64,000 nt of DNA from Agromyces hippuratus (GCF_013410355.1 NZ_JACCFI010000001.1:248001-312000), one strand, 5' to 3'. Positions 8,976 to 17,012 are shown, counted from the first letter of the stretch. Notes: a model not told the origin generated them from the letters alone. Numbers and translations: made by a program.

Positions 8976-8990
8976 ACATCAGATCTTTGT
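8976..8990 (-). promoter_or_regulatory. Second copy of the candidate FadR-type operator
   Basis: ACATCAGATCTTTGT here matches ACATCAGATCATTGT at 8180-8194 in 14 of 15 positions and in the same orientation. It begins 31 nt upstream of the FadR-type start and overlaps the last codons of the AlkA gene, consistent with autoregulation. Confidence 0.55.
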
Positions 8991-10538
8991 GCCCGCGGCG
9001 CGCCAGAGGTGCATCGACGCGTAGCTGCGCCAGGGCGCCCACCGCGTGCCGAGGGCGGCGAGCTCGCTCGCCGTCGAGGGCAGACCCAGTCGTTCGGCGC
9101 CGTTCCGCAGCGCCAGGTCGCCGGTGAGGAGCACGTCGGGGGCGCGGGTCACGCGCATCGCGACGTAGCCGGCGGTCCACGGTCCGATGCCGGGAATCGC
9201 CAGCAGGTCGGACTGCAGCTCGACGCGTTCGCGCTCGGACGCCACGACCAGGGAACCCGACTCGAGCCGACTCGCGACGTCGACGATGGTGCGCACCCGC
9301 GCAGCGGGACCCCTGAGGACCTCAGGCCCGTGCTCGGCGATCGCCGCGGCCGATGGGAAGAGCGTCGACGGGGCGCCGTCGTCGTGCGGAGCCACGCGCT
9401 CGCCGAGCTCGGCGGCGAGCCGGGCGAGGGCGGTGCGGGCCGCCTTCACCGAGACCTGCTGCCCGATGAGCGCGCGGAAGACGAGCTCGTGGGGATCGAG
9501 GCATCCGGGCACGCGAATGCCGGGCGTCTCGGCGACGGATGCCTCGAGCGCCGGGTCGCGGGAGAGTGCGGCATCGATCGCCACGGCGTCGGCGTCGAGG
9601 TCGAAGAGCCGCCGCACGCGGGCGACGAGCGGCGGCAGGTCGGCGAGGGTCGCGAGGCGCGCGTCGACCTCGATCGCGGGCGAGGCGGCGTCGCCCACCG
9701 CGGAGAAGGCGACGACAGCGGGGCCGCCGGGCAGGCGGAGCGTGCGCTCGTAGTGGCCGTCGCCCGCTCGTTCGACGCCGTCGAGGGCTCGGGCCGCGAG
9801 CCAGCCGAAGACGCCCGCGGCATCGAACGGCGGCCGCGCCGGAAGCCGCAGCCGCACCACCCCGCCCTCGAGCCCCGACTCGGTCACGGAGCCCGACGCC
9901 AGTGGCTGCCGCTCGCGCACGCGCGCTGCGGCGCGGAGCTCGAGCGGGCTGCGCTCGTAGACCTCGCGGATCGTCTCGTTGAACTGGCGGATGCTGCCGA
10001 ACCCCGAGGCGAACGCCACATCGGCGGCGGGCAGCGTGGTCGAGGTGAGCAGCGCTCGAGCGGTCTGGGCGCGATGCGCGCGAGCCAGTGCGAGCGGGCC
10101 GGCGCCGAGTTCGCCGGTGAGCACCCGGGTGAGGTGCCGCGGGGTGTAGCCGAGCTTGGCGGCGAGCCCCGGCACGCCCTCGCGTTCGACGACGCCGTCG
10201 GCGATGAGCCGCATGGCACGGGCGGCGAGGTCGTCGCGCAGGTCCCACTGGGGGGAGCCGGGCACGGCATCGGGCAGGCACCGCTTGCACGCCCGCAGCC
10301 CGGCCTCGTGCGCGGCGGCCGCGGTCAGGTAGAAGCTGACGTTCGACGCCTTCGGGGCGACCGCCGGGCAGCTCGGCCGGCAGTAGATGCCCGTCGAGTG
10401 CACGCCCGTGATGAACTGCCCGTCGAAGCGGGCGTCTCGCGCCTGCATCGCCCGGTACCGTTCGGCGAACTCGGGGTCGTCGAGCGGGTCGCCGTGCAGT
10501 CGGCGGCGGGTGGTCGCGGTGGTCGCGGTGCTCGTCAT
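8979..10538 (-). CDS. alkA: Ada N-terminal domain / AraC HTH / AlkA-type 3-methyladenine DNA glycosylase
   Basis: A 519-residue three-part repair protein. Residues 38-90 hold the zinc-binding Ada domain with Cys53, Cys57, Cys84 and Cys87. Residues about 105-205 are an AraC-type double HTH (FGSIRQFNETIREVY). The C-terminal half is an AlkA glycosylase with a helix-hairpin-helix and catalytic Asp in GIGPWTAGYVAMR followed by LTGDLALR. It removes alkylated bases and may sense methyl-phosphotriesters. The start at 10538 has GAGGCT six bases ahead, a weak leaderless-type promoter. There is no O6-methylguanine transferase domain. Confidence 0.95.
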   Translation of the reverse strand: MTSTATTATTRRRLHGDPLDDPEFAERYRAMQARDARFDGQFITGVHSTGIYCRPSCPAVAPKASNVSFYLTAAAAHEAGLRACKRCLPDAVPGSPQWDLRDDLAARAMRLIADGVVEREGVPGLAAKLGYTPRHLTRVLTGELGAGPLALARAHRAQTARALLTSTTLPAADVAFASGFGSIRQFNETIREVYERSPLELRAAARVRERQPLASGSVTESGLEGGVVRLRLPARPPFDAAGVFGWLAARALDGVERAGDGHYERTLRLPGGPAVVAFSAVGDAASPAIEVDARLATLADLPPLVARVRRLFDLDADAVAIDAALSRDPALEASVAETPGIRVPGCLDPHELVFRALIGQQVSVKAARTALARLAAELGERVAPHDDGAPSTLFPSAAAIAEHGPEVLRGPAARVRTIVDVASRLESGSLVVASERERVELQSDLLAIPGIGPWTAGYVAMRVTRAPDVLLTGDLALRNGAERLGLPSTASELAALGTRWAPWRSYASMHLWRAAGTKI

Positions 10539-10601
10539 GGGACCAGCCTCGCACGCCCCGGCGACACCGACCAGCGGGAATCGGACATGGGCGCCGCGCC
10601 G

Positions 10602-10607
10602 TATGGT
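10602..10607 (+). promoter_or_regulatory. -10 element TATGGT, leaderless-type spacing
   Basis: TATGGT ends six bases before the ATG at 10614, which would put transcription start at or next to the initiation codon. The spacer GGAGGG also looks like a Shine-Dalgarno but is too close to the ATG to act as one. Confidence 0.65.
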
Positions 10608-10613
10608 GGAGGG

Positions 10614-12038
10614 ATGCCGCACGTCGTCGTGACCCTCCTGCAAGACGCCCTCGGGGCATCCGTCTCCACCGCATCGGCCGATCTCGAGGCCGCCCGCGAA
10701 GACCGCTCGGGGTGGCGGAGCGCGACCCCGCCGATCGCGGTCGTGCACGCGGCATCCGTCGCCGAGGTGCAGGCCGTCATGCGCATCGCCCACGAGACTT
10801 CGACTCCCGTGGTGCCGCGCGGCGCAGGCACGGGCCTCGCCGGCGGGGCCATCGCGAGCCCCGGCGCCATCGTGCTCGACCTCTCGCGCATGAATCGGGT
10901 GCTCGAAGTCTCCGAGGCCGACGAGCTCGCGGTCGTCGAGCCCGGCGTGCTGAACGGCGACCTGAACGACGCGCTCGCCTCGCGCGGACTCTGGTTCGCT
11001 CCCGACCCCGCGAGCCGCGCCATCTCGTCGATCGGCGGCAACATCGCCACCAACGCCGGGGGCCTCCTCTGCGCCAAGTACGGCGTCACCCGCGAGGCGG
11101 TGCTCGGCCTCGCGGTCGTGCTCGCCGACGGGCGGCTGCTGCGCACCGGGCATCGCACCGTGAAGGGGGTCACGGGGTACGACCTCACGGCGCTCTTCAC
11201 CGGTTCGGAGGGCACGCTCGGCGTGATCGTCGAGGCGACGGTGCGGCTGCGGCCGATCACGCCGGGCGAGACGGTCACCGTCGCCGCGGTGCTTCCCGAC
11301 GTCGAGGCCGCGGCCGCGGCATCCGCTGCCGTCACTGCCGCCCGACTGCGGCCGGCCGTGCTCGAACTCATCGATGCCTCCGGACTCGCACGAGTGGCCG
11401 CGTACCTCGGCGCAGACGGCGTCGCCGGCACGCCGCTCGAGACCCTCGCCCAGTCGGAGACGTTCCTGCTCGCGCAGTGCGACGGTGCCGGCGCCGCCGA
11501 CGAGGCGGCCGAGGTCGCCCGCCTGTTCGCCGAGTCGGGTGCCAGGGTGACGGTGTCGACGGATGCCGCGACGGGCGATCGCCTGCTCGGCATCCGCCGG
11601 GCGATGCACCCCGCGCTCGCGGCCTCGGGCCAGGTGCTCATCGAAGACGTCGCCGTGCCGCGCTCGCGCCTGCCCGAGATGTTCCGTGCGATCGAGGAGA
11701 TCGGCCGACGCCACGGCATCGACATCCCGACGATCGCGCACGCGGGCGACGGCAACCTGCACCCGAACTTCGTGTTCACGGGCGACGAGGTGCCCGAGCA
11801 CGTGTGGGCCGCGGCCGACGACATGTTCCGCACCGCGGTCGCGCTCGGCGGCACGCTCACCGGCGAGCACGGCGTCGGCGTGCTGAAGCGGCGCTGGCTC
11901 GCCGACGAGCTCGGCGACGACTCGTTCGCGCTGCAACGCGGCATCAAGGCGCTGTTCGACCCGAGCGGCATCCTGAACCCGGGGGTCATGTTCGACGCAT
12001 CCGTGTCTTCCGACGCGCCGGAGGCACCCGCTCGATAG
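10614..12038 (+). CDS. FAD-linked oxidase (GlcD / D-lactate dehydrogenase-like)
   Basis: A 474-residue protein of the PCMH-type FAD-binding family. The FAD-binding half shows PRGAGTGLAGGAIASPGAIV and SSIGGNIATNAGG. The C-terminal FAD-oxidase half shows HAGDGNLHPNFVF and GGTLTGEHGVGVLK, the substrate and metal site of glycolate and D-2-hydroxyacid dehydrogenases. It probably oxidises a 2-hydroxyacid. It has no GlcE/GlcF partner nearby, so the single-subunit D-lactate or 2-hydroxyglutarate type is more likely. Confidence 0.93.
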   Translation: MPHVVVTLLQDALGASVSTASADLEAAREDRSGWRSATPPIAVVHAASVAEVQAVMRIAHETSTPVVPRGAGTGLAGGAIASPGAIVLDLSRMNRVLEVSEADELAVVEPGVLNGDLNDALASRGLWFAPDPASRAISSIGGNIATNAGGLLCAKYGVTREAVLGLAVVLADGRLLRTGHRTVKGVTGYDLTALFTGSEGTLGVIVEATVRLRPITPGETVTVAAVLPDVEAAAAASAAVTAARLRPAVLELIDASGLARVAAYLGADGVAGTPLETLAQSETFLLAQCDGAGAADEAAEVARLFAESGARVTVSTDAATGDRLLGIRRAMHPALAASGQVLIEDVAVPRSRLPEMFRAIEEIGRRHGIDIPTIAHAGDGNLHPNFVFTGDEVPEHVWAAADDMFRTAVALGGTLTGEHGVGVLKRRWLADELGDDSFALQRGIKALFDPSGILNPGVMFDASVSSDAPEAPAR

Positions 12039-12041
12039 GCT
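12036..12041 (+). promoter_or_regulatory. -10 element TAGGCT whose TAG is the stop codon of the preceding gene
   Basis: TAGGCT lies six bases before the GTG at 12048. Its first three bases are the stop codon of the FAD-linked oxidase, so promoter and stop codon share sequence. Confidence 0.65.
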
Positions 12042-12047
12042 GCCCGC

Positions 12048-13217
12048 GTGACCTCCGTGGCCCCGAACTCAGCCCCCGACCCCGCTCCGAACCCGTCGCC
12101 GGCGCCACCGATCTGGACGGCGCCGCCGAAGCCGCGCGGCGGCGGCCTGCTCTTCGCGATTATCGGCATCGTCGTGGCCGGGTTCGTCGGACTCCTGGTG
12201 CTCGCCTACCTCGCCGTCGGACTCGGCGTGTCGACCCTCCTCATCGGGTCCCTCCTCGCCCTCGTGCCGCTCGCGATGGTGCTGCTCGCCGTGCGCTGGG
12301 TCGACCGTTGGGAGCCCGAGCCGCGCTGGGCGCTGTGGTTCGCCTTCCTCTGGGGCGCCGCCGTGTCCGTGGCGATCGCGCTCATCGTCGACCTCGGCGT
12401 GCAGCTCGCGATGGCGTACGCCGAGCCCGGCGGCGCACCGAACGAAGCGCTGCAGGCGGTCGTGCAGGCCCCGATCGTCGAGGAGGTCGCGAAGGGCATC
12501 GGGGTGCTCCTGATCTTCGCCTTCTCGCGGTCGCACTTCGACGGCCCAGTCGACGGGCTCGTCTACGCCGCGACCGTCGCCGCCGGCTTCGCCTTCACCG
12601 AGAACGTGCTGTACTTCGGCGAGGCGTTCGTCGAGGGCGGTGCCGAGACGCTCGGCGCGACCTTCATCGTGCGCGGCCTCTTCTCGCCGTTCGCGCACGT
12701 GCTCTTCACGGCGTGCACGGGGCTCGCCATCGGCATCGGCGCCCGCCGAGGCGGGGGAGCCGGCGTCGTCGGATGGTTCCTGCTCGGCCTCCTCGGAGCG
12801 GTCGCGCTGCACGCGCTCTGGAATGGGTCGCTCACCTTCGCCGACGACGCGATCGGCCTCTACCTCACGGTGCAGGTGCCGATCTTCATCGCCGCGATCG
12901 TGCTCACCGTGCTGCTGCGGCGGCAGGAGGTGCGGGTCACCCGTCATCGGCTCGCCGAGTACGGCGCTGCGGGCTGGTTCAGCCCGGCCGAGGTCGAGAT
13001 GCTCGCCACGCCCGCCGGACGGCGACAGGCGAAGGCCTGGGCGAAGGCGCAGATTCCGCCGCGCACCGGCGTCATGCGCAAGCTCATCACGGATGCCACG
13101 CACCTCGCGTTCACCCGCCAGCGCATCGCCACCGGGCTCGCGAGCGAGCGCACGATCGTCGAGGAGCAGGGGCTGCTCGCCGCGGTCGTCGAGGACCGCC
13201 GGGTGCTGCTGGGCTGA
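12048..13217 (+). CDS. PrsW family intramembrane metalloprotease
   Basis: A 389-residue membrane protein with a proline-rich cytoplasmic N-terminus, about eight membrane segments and a soluble C-terminal third. The family motifs are present: EEVAKG near 145, FAFTENVLYF with the second Glu, and His in SPFAHVLFTACTG and ALHALWNG. PrsW-type proteases cleave anti-sigma factors or other membrane proteins; no sigma/anti-sigma pair is next to it here. The GTG start sits six bases after TAGGCT. Confidence 0.92.
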   Translation: MTSVAPNSAPDPAPNPSPAPPIWTAPPKPRGGGLLFAIIGIVVAGFVGLLVLAYLAVGLGVSTLLIGSLLALVPLAMVLLAVRWVDRWEPEPRWALWFAFLWGAAVSVAIALIVDLGVQLAMAYAEPGGAPNEALQAVVQAPIVEEVAKGIGVLLIFAFSRSHFDGPVDGLVYAATVAAGFAFTENVLYFGEAFVEGGAETLGATFIVRGLFSPFAHVLFTACTGLAIGIGARRGGGAGVVGWFLLGLLGAVALHALWNGSLTFADDAIGLYLTVQVPIFIAAIVLTVLLRRQEVRVTRHRLAEYGAAGWFSPAEVEMLATPAGRRQAKAWAKAQIPPRTGVMRKLITDATHLAFTRQRIATGLASERTIVEEQGLLAAVVEDRRVLLG

Positions 13218-13408
13218 GGCATCCGCCGCCCGCCCGGCGCCCCTGATGCACACAAAAACTCGCCGCCCTGTGGTGTGGCACTGCCGACATCTCTACCAGG
13301 CGACGAGTTCTAGGTCTCCAGACTGCAACGTGTTCGCAGTCAGCGCAAGAGGGGGGTGGACGGTTGTCCGCGATTGCGACGCCGCCGCGAACCTGTTTGG
13401 GTTGACGT
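13218..13408. other. Gene-free 191-nt stretch with an imperfect long palindrome
   Basis: No reading frame of interest is seen. An imperfect hairpin pairs AACTCGCCGCCCTGTGGT (13257-13274) with ACCAGGCGACGAGTT (13295-13309) over a 20-nt loop, and a second hairpin GACTGC/GCAGTC lies at 13321-13341. The octamer GGCATCCG begins right after the upstream stop codon. Function is unknown; it could be a PrsW terminator or part of the FKBP leader. Confidence 0.5.
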
Positions 13409-13780
13409 ATGACCGATACGAACAGCAAGCCCGAGATCGACGCTCCCGAGGGGCCGGCTCCCGTCGAGCTGGTGATCGAAGACATCGTCGTCGGCGACGG
13501 CGCCGAGGCGCTGCCCGGCTCGACCGTCGACGTGCACTACCTCGGCGTCGAGTACGACAGCGGCGAGGAGTTCGACTCCTCGTGGGGTCGTGGCCAGTCC
13601 ATCAACTTCCCCCTCCAGGCGCTCATCAGCGGTTGGCAGGAGGGCATCCCCGGCATGAAGGTCGGCGGTCGCCGCAAGCTCACCGTGCCCCCGCACCAGG
13701 CCTACGGCCCCGCGGGCGGTGGTCACCAGCTGTCGGGCAAGACCCTCATCTTCGTGATCGACCTGCTCGGCGTGAGCTGA
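13409..13780 (+). CDS. FKBP-type peptidyl-prolyl cis-trans isomerase
   Basis: A 123-residue single-domain FKBP. The family signature is complete: VDVHYLGVEYDSGEEFDSSW, then FPLQALISGWQEGIPGMKVGGRRKL and PPHQAYGPAG. It has no signal peptide, so it acts in the cytoplasm as a proline isomerase and folding helper. The ATG at 13409 has no obvious Shine-Dalgarno. Confidence 0.95.
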   Translation: MTDTNSKPEIDAPEGPAPVELVIEDIVVGDGAEALPGSTVDVHYLGVEYDSGEEFDSSWGRGQSINFPLQALISGWQEGIPGMKVGGRRKLTVPPHQAYGPAGGGHQLSGKTLIFVIDLLGVS

Positions 13781-13784
13781 GCGC

Positions 13785-14819
13785 TCACCTCTCGAGTCGA
13801 CGGCCGGCAGGGGCCACGGTGCGCAGCACCGTCTCCCTGCCGGCCGTCGGCGTTCCACCGGCCGTGCGCTCGTCGCGATAGCGGCCGCCGCGTTCGACGA
13901 TTCGGGATGCCGCGCGGTTCGCGGTGCGCTCGATCGCCGCCCACGTCGAGTCGGACGCGAAGTCGGCACGGCCGTTGCGGCTGAAGATCACCCAGTCGTC
14001 GACGATCTCGATGTGCATGCCGGGCGCCTCGTCGATCATCGCCGCCATGAGGTCGGGCGTGAAGACGTAGAGCGCGTCACGTTCGTACTCCTTCGGCACG
14101 AACAGGCGGAAGGACCGGTCGAAGTCGCCCTCGAGCGAGAGGTGCTGGTCGTCGTCGAAGTCGACCGGGAATGCGCGGCGCCAAGTGCTCGCCATCGTTA
14201 CCGCCGCGGGTTCGAGCACCATGTGGGGCAGCGGCGCGTCGAGCTGCACGGCGACGTAGTGCCAGTACGAACCGGCGTCGGCCGTCGTGCTCGCGACGCC
14301 GCCCGCGCGGATCGTGACGGACACCGACGTGCCGGCCTTCGCCTGCGGGTAGAGCAGGTTGCCGACCTCGACGGTGCGCCCCGACGTCGTCGTGAAGCGC
14401 GAGTTGCGCCGCCGTCGGCCGAGGCGCTCGAACAGGTGGCCGGGCAGCCGCGGCTCGACGTTCGGCTCGTACACGAGGCCGTTCCGCTCCGCCAGTCGAT
14501 GCAGTCGAGCCTCCGCTTTCGCCGGTTCGCCCGTCGCTGCGGGCAGGCTCGCGAGGCGGGCGACCGCGATCGCCGCGAACCCACCCCACGCGGCGAGGAT
14601 CGCGAAGGTGAACGTCCATCCCGTGTCGAGCGCCGCGACGATCCCGTACACGAACAGGGCAAGGAATGCGACGCCGAACACCCCGAGACCGACCGCGGCT
14701 GCGATCATCCTGCCTCGATTGGTGCGTGCAGCCGCGCGATCCCGCTGACGCTGCGCCGCGAGCTCGGCGCTCGAGACGGGGAGGGTGAGGGACGAGACGT
14801 CGATCGCCGGAAGCAGCAT
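13785..14819 (-). CDS. Conserved membrane-associated protein of unknown function
   Basis: A 344-residue protein I do not recognise. After about 45 residues of charged N-terminus, two hydrophobic segments (near 45-70 and 75-100) are followed by a soluble domain with a basic RRRRNSRF stretch, a run of beta-strand-like sequence and a WRRAFPVDFDDDQHLSLEGDFDRSFRL patch. It resembles two-TM proteins with a large cytosolic domain of the DUF3137 kind, but that is only an impression. Start: ATG with CAGACT six bases ahead. Its 3' end carries a very stable hairpin and faces FKBP. Confidence 0.8.
   Translation of the reverse strand: MLLPAIDVSSLTLPVSSAELAAQRQRDRAAARTNRGRMIAAAVGLGVFGVAFLALFVYGIVAALDTGWTFTFAILAAWGGFAAIAVARLASLPAATGEPAKAEARLHRLAERNGLVYEPNVEPRLPGHLFERLGRRRRNSRFTTTSGRTVEVGNLLYPQAKAGTSVSVTIRAGGVASTTADAGSYWHYVAVQLDAPLPHMVLEPAAVTMASTWRRAFPVDFDDDQHLSLEGDFDRSFRLFVPKEYERDALYVFTPDLMAAMIDEAPGMHIEIVDDWVIFSRNGRADFASDSTWAAIERTANRAASRIVERGGRYRDERTAGGTPTAGRETVLRTVAPAGRRLER
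13799..13848. terminator. 50-nt double-stem hairpin between convergent genes
   Basis: GACGGCCGGCAGGG (13799-13812) pairs perfectly with CCCTGCCGGCCGTC (13835-13848), and inside it ACGGTGC (13816-13822) pairs with GCACCGT (13826-13832) around a GCA loop. That gives 21 base pairs in 50 nt. It lies 18 nt past the FKBP stop and inside the last codons of the opposite gene. There is no T-tract, so a bidirectional terminator or mRNA 3' stabiliser is inferred. Confidence 0.7.
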
Positions 14820-14824
14820 TTCGG

Positions 14825-14831
14825 TAGTCTG
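14825..14831. promoter_or_regulatory. Overlapping divergent -10 elements
   Basis: Plus-strand TAGTCT (14825-14830) and minus-strand CAGACT (14831-14826) share five bases. The minus element lies six bases before the ATG at 14819. The plus element would start a transcript with about 38 nt leader for the lysoplasmalogenase gene. Only one of the two promoters could be occupied at a time. Confidence 0.5.
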
Positions 14832-14874
14832 GCATGCGGCCGGTCGACGGCCGGAACTCGAAAGGCGCGACGAC

Positions 14875-15585
14875 GTGAACCGCTTCAGATCGCCACTCAT
14901 GGCGTTCGCCCCGTACCTGATCGCGTCGGCACTGCACCTCGTACTGCTGTACCTCGGCCCGGCATGGAGCGTCACGGCGACGAAGGCGTTGCTGATGCCG
15001 CTGCTCGCGCTCGCGGTGGTGCTCCTCGTGCGTCCCGTGCGGCCGCCCGTGCCGTTGCTGCTGGCGGGCATCGCGCTCTCGTGGGGCGGCGACGTGCTGC
15101 TCAGCTTCCCGGGCGACGGATGGTTCGCGGCAGGCCTCTGCTCGTTCCTCCTCGCCCACGTGGCCTACATCGTGCTGTTCCTCCGCATGCCGCGGGCGCG
15201 GCGCCGCCCGCCGGCCTGGTCGTACCTCTACTGGGCCTGGATGGTCGTCGTGCTCGGCCTGCTCCTGCCGCACGCCGGCGTGCTCGCCGCCCCGATCGTG
15301 CTCTACGCCGCGGCCATCGGCACGATGGCGATGTGCGCGTCGATGCACGGCCGGTGGATCGTGCTCGGCGGCGTGTTCTTCGTCGTCTCCGACTCGGTGC
15401 TCGCCCTCGGCAGGTTCCTGCCAGGGTACGAGTTCGCCGCCCACGACTTCGTCGTCATGTCGACCTACCTCGCGGCGCAGGGACTCATCGCGTGGGGCGT
15501 GGTGGCCGCGACTCGTGGGGGCCGCGGCGCTGCGGATCCGTCGTCTCCTGCACCCGATCGACGAGCTGACGCCACGGCCCCGTGA
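14875..15585 (+). CDS. Lysoplasmalogenase (YhhN family) membrane protein
   Basis: A 236-residue protein with about eight membrane segments. It has the family signature GIALSWGGDVLLSF with a conserved Asp, and FVVSDSVLALGRF with the second acidic site. Members cleave the vinyl-ether bond of lysoplasmalogens. GTG 14875 follows AAAGG by eight bases. The last 101 bases overlap the end of the opposite inhibitor gene, so both tails (Pro/Arg/Ala rich) are probably dispensable. Confidence 0.88.
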   Translation: MNRFRSPLMAFAPYLIASALHLVLLYLGPAWSVTATKALLMPLLALAVVLLVRPVRPPVPLLLAGIALSWGGDVLLSFPGDGWFAAGLCSFLLAHVAYIVLFLRMPRARRRPPAWSYLYWAWMVVVLGLLLPHAGVLAAPIVLYAAAIGTMAMCASMHGRWIVLGGVFFVVSDSVLALGRFLPGYEFAAHDFVVMSTYLAAQGLIAWGVVAATRGGRGAADPSSPAPDRRADATAP

Positions 15586-15796
15586 GCTGGCGCTCGGCGA
15601 GCGTCGCCTCGTGCGGTTCGCAGCGGATGCGGTAGACGAAGCGGTCGGGTTCGGGCGGCAGCGGTGGCGGCTCGCCCCACGGGATCTCGTCGATGAGGAT
15701 GTACCACTCGTCGGGGTCGGGCTGCTCGTCGACGCGAACCTCCCAGGTGAGCCTGGTGCCGGCGAGGCCACCGCTCCGGGACACGATGACGTCCAT
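15485..15796 (-). CDS. Emfourin-like protealysin (M4 protease) inhibitor
   Basis: A 103-residue small protein just downstream of an M4 metalloprotease gene. The sequence SRSGGLAGTRLTWEVRVDEQPD and the central WYILIDEIPWGEPPPLPPEPDRFVYRI resemble emfourin, the inhibitor encoded beside protealysin-type proteases. It has no signal peptide, matching a cytoplasmic partner. TACGAT lies six bases ahead of its ATG, so it may also be transcribed alone. Its C-terminal 30 residues overlap the lysoplasmalogenase gene antisense. Confidence 0.82.
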   Translation of the reverse strand: MDVIVSRSGGLAGTRLTWEVRVDEQPDPDEWYILIDEIPWGEPPPLPPEPDRFVYRIRCEPHEATLAERQLTGPWRQLVDRVQETTDPQRRGPHESRPPRPTR

Positions 15797-15850
15797 GGGC
15801 TGATCGTACTCCGCGGCCGACGAGCGCGGTCGGGCAGCACCGGATGGGCG

Positions 15851-16897
15851 CTACTCGACGGGCGGCACCTCGATGCCGACCGCGGCCCAGCCGCGGGCGA
15901 CGGCGCGCTCCTCTGCGCTCTCGGGGCCGAAGCGCGCACGTGCCGCCCGCACCGTCTCGGCGGCGAACTGCGCGAAGTCCGCGTCGGCGGGCAGGCGCCC
16001 CGACGTGAGCACGTCGTACCAGATGCGCCCCACATGCTCCCACGCGAAGCCGCCCAGCTCGATCGCGGCGAGGGCGAACGCCCGGTTCGGGATGCCCGAG
16101 TTCAGGTGCACGCCGCCGTTGTCGTCGTCGGTCTCGATGTAGTCGCGCATGTGCGCCGGCTGCGGATCGCGGCCGAGCACGTCGTCGTCGTAGGCCGTGC
16201 CGGGTTCAAGCATCGAGCGCAGCGCCCGGCCCTGCACCTCGTCGGTGAAGATGCCCTCGCCGATGAGCCAGCTCGCCGCCTCGGCATCCTGGCCGAGCGC
16301 GTACTGCTCGACGAGCGCGCCGAAGGCGTCGGAGACGTGCTCGTTGAGCGCCCCCGACTGCCCCTGGTAGCGCAGCTTCGCCGTGTGCTCGGTGACGCCG
16401 TGGGCCAGCTCGTGGCCGATGACGCTCAGCGAATCGGTGAAGCCCGTGAAGACCTCGCCGTCGCCGTCGCCGAACACCATGCGCTCGCCGTCCCAGAACG
16501 CGTTGTCGTACCGGTCGCCGAAGTGCACGGTCGCCTCGAGGGGCATGCCGGCGCCGTCGATCGAGTCGCGGCCGAAGACGCGGTCGAACATGCGATGCGT
16601 GTCGCCGAGGCCGTCGTACGCGTCGTCGACGGCTTCGTCGCCCGTGGCGCGCTCGCCCTCGCGGCGCACGAGACGGCCGGGCAGCTTCTCTCGGCCCTCG
16701 GCGTCGGAGATGCGGCGGTCGGGCGTCGACGGGGCGTCGGGCAGCACGGTCGGCAGCTCGGGCGGCGTCTCGACGCCGAGACGTGCCGGTGGCTCGCGCA
16801 GCAGCGCGCGCCGCGCCGCCTCGGCGGCGATCGGGAACCGCGGGCCGGCCGCGTGGGCGATGCGGTCGAGCAGGTAGGGAGGCACGATCTGCTGCAT
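15851..16897 (-). CDS. M4 family metallopeptidase (protealysin-like, no signal peptide)
   Basis: A 348-residue thermolysin-family protease. The zinc site is HELAH at 162-166 with the third ligand E186 in GALNEHVSD, and the catalytic His region is GVHLNSGIPNRAF. A short N-terminal propeptide of about 50 residues starts PPYLLDRIA, as in protealysin, and no secretion signal is present. The inhibitor gene follows after 54 nt, so the two probably form a protease/inhibitor pair controlling activity inside the cell. Confidence 0.94.
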   Translation of the reverse strand: MQQIVPPYLLDRIAHAAGPRFPIAAEAARRALLREPPARLGVETPPELPTVLPDAPSTPDRRISDAEGREKLPGRLVRREGERATGDEAVDDAYDGLGDTHRMFDRVFGRDSIDGAGMPLEATVHFGDRYDNAFWDGERMVFGDGDGEVFTGFTDSLSVIGHELAHGVTEHTAKLRYQGQSGALNEHVSDAFGALVEQYALGQDAEAASWLIGEGIFTDEVQGRALRSMLEPGTAYDDDVLGRDPQPAHMRDYIETDDDNGGVHLNSGIPNRAFALAAIELGGFAWEHVGRIWYDVLTSGRLPADADFAQFAAETVRAARARFGPESAEERAVARGWAAVGIEVPPVE

Positions 16898-17000
16898 GCC
16901 TCGATGCTCGCACCTGCCGGCGACATCGGCACGGAACCGCGCTCACGAGTCGTCGCGCCGTCGTCGACCTCGGCGGAGCGCCGCACCGGGCACTGCGCCA

Positions 17001-17006
17001 TAGGCT
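17001..17006 (+). promoter_or_regulatory. -10 element TAGGCT, leaderless-type spacing
   Basis: TAGGCT is six bases from the GTG at 17013, the same hexamer and spacing as before the PrsW gene. Confidence 0.65.
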
Positions 17007-17012
17007 GGATGC

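Noticed and set aside
8979..11936. A 985-codon minus-strand frame that could suggest a much longer AlkA protein.
   Set aside because: Only the part below 10538 has homology; the upstream part lies opposite the FAD-linked oxidase and is low-complexity.
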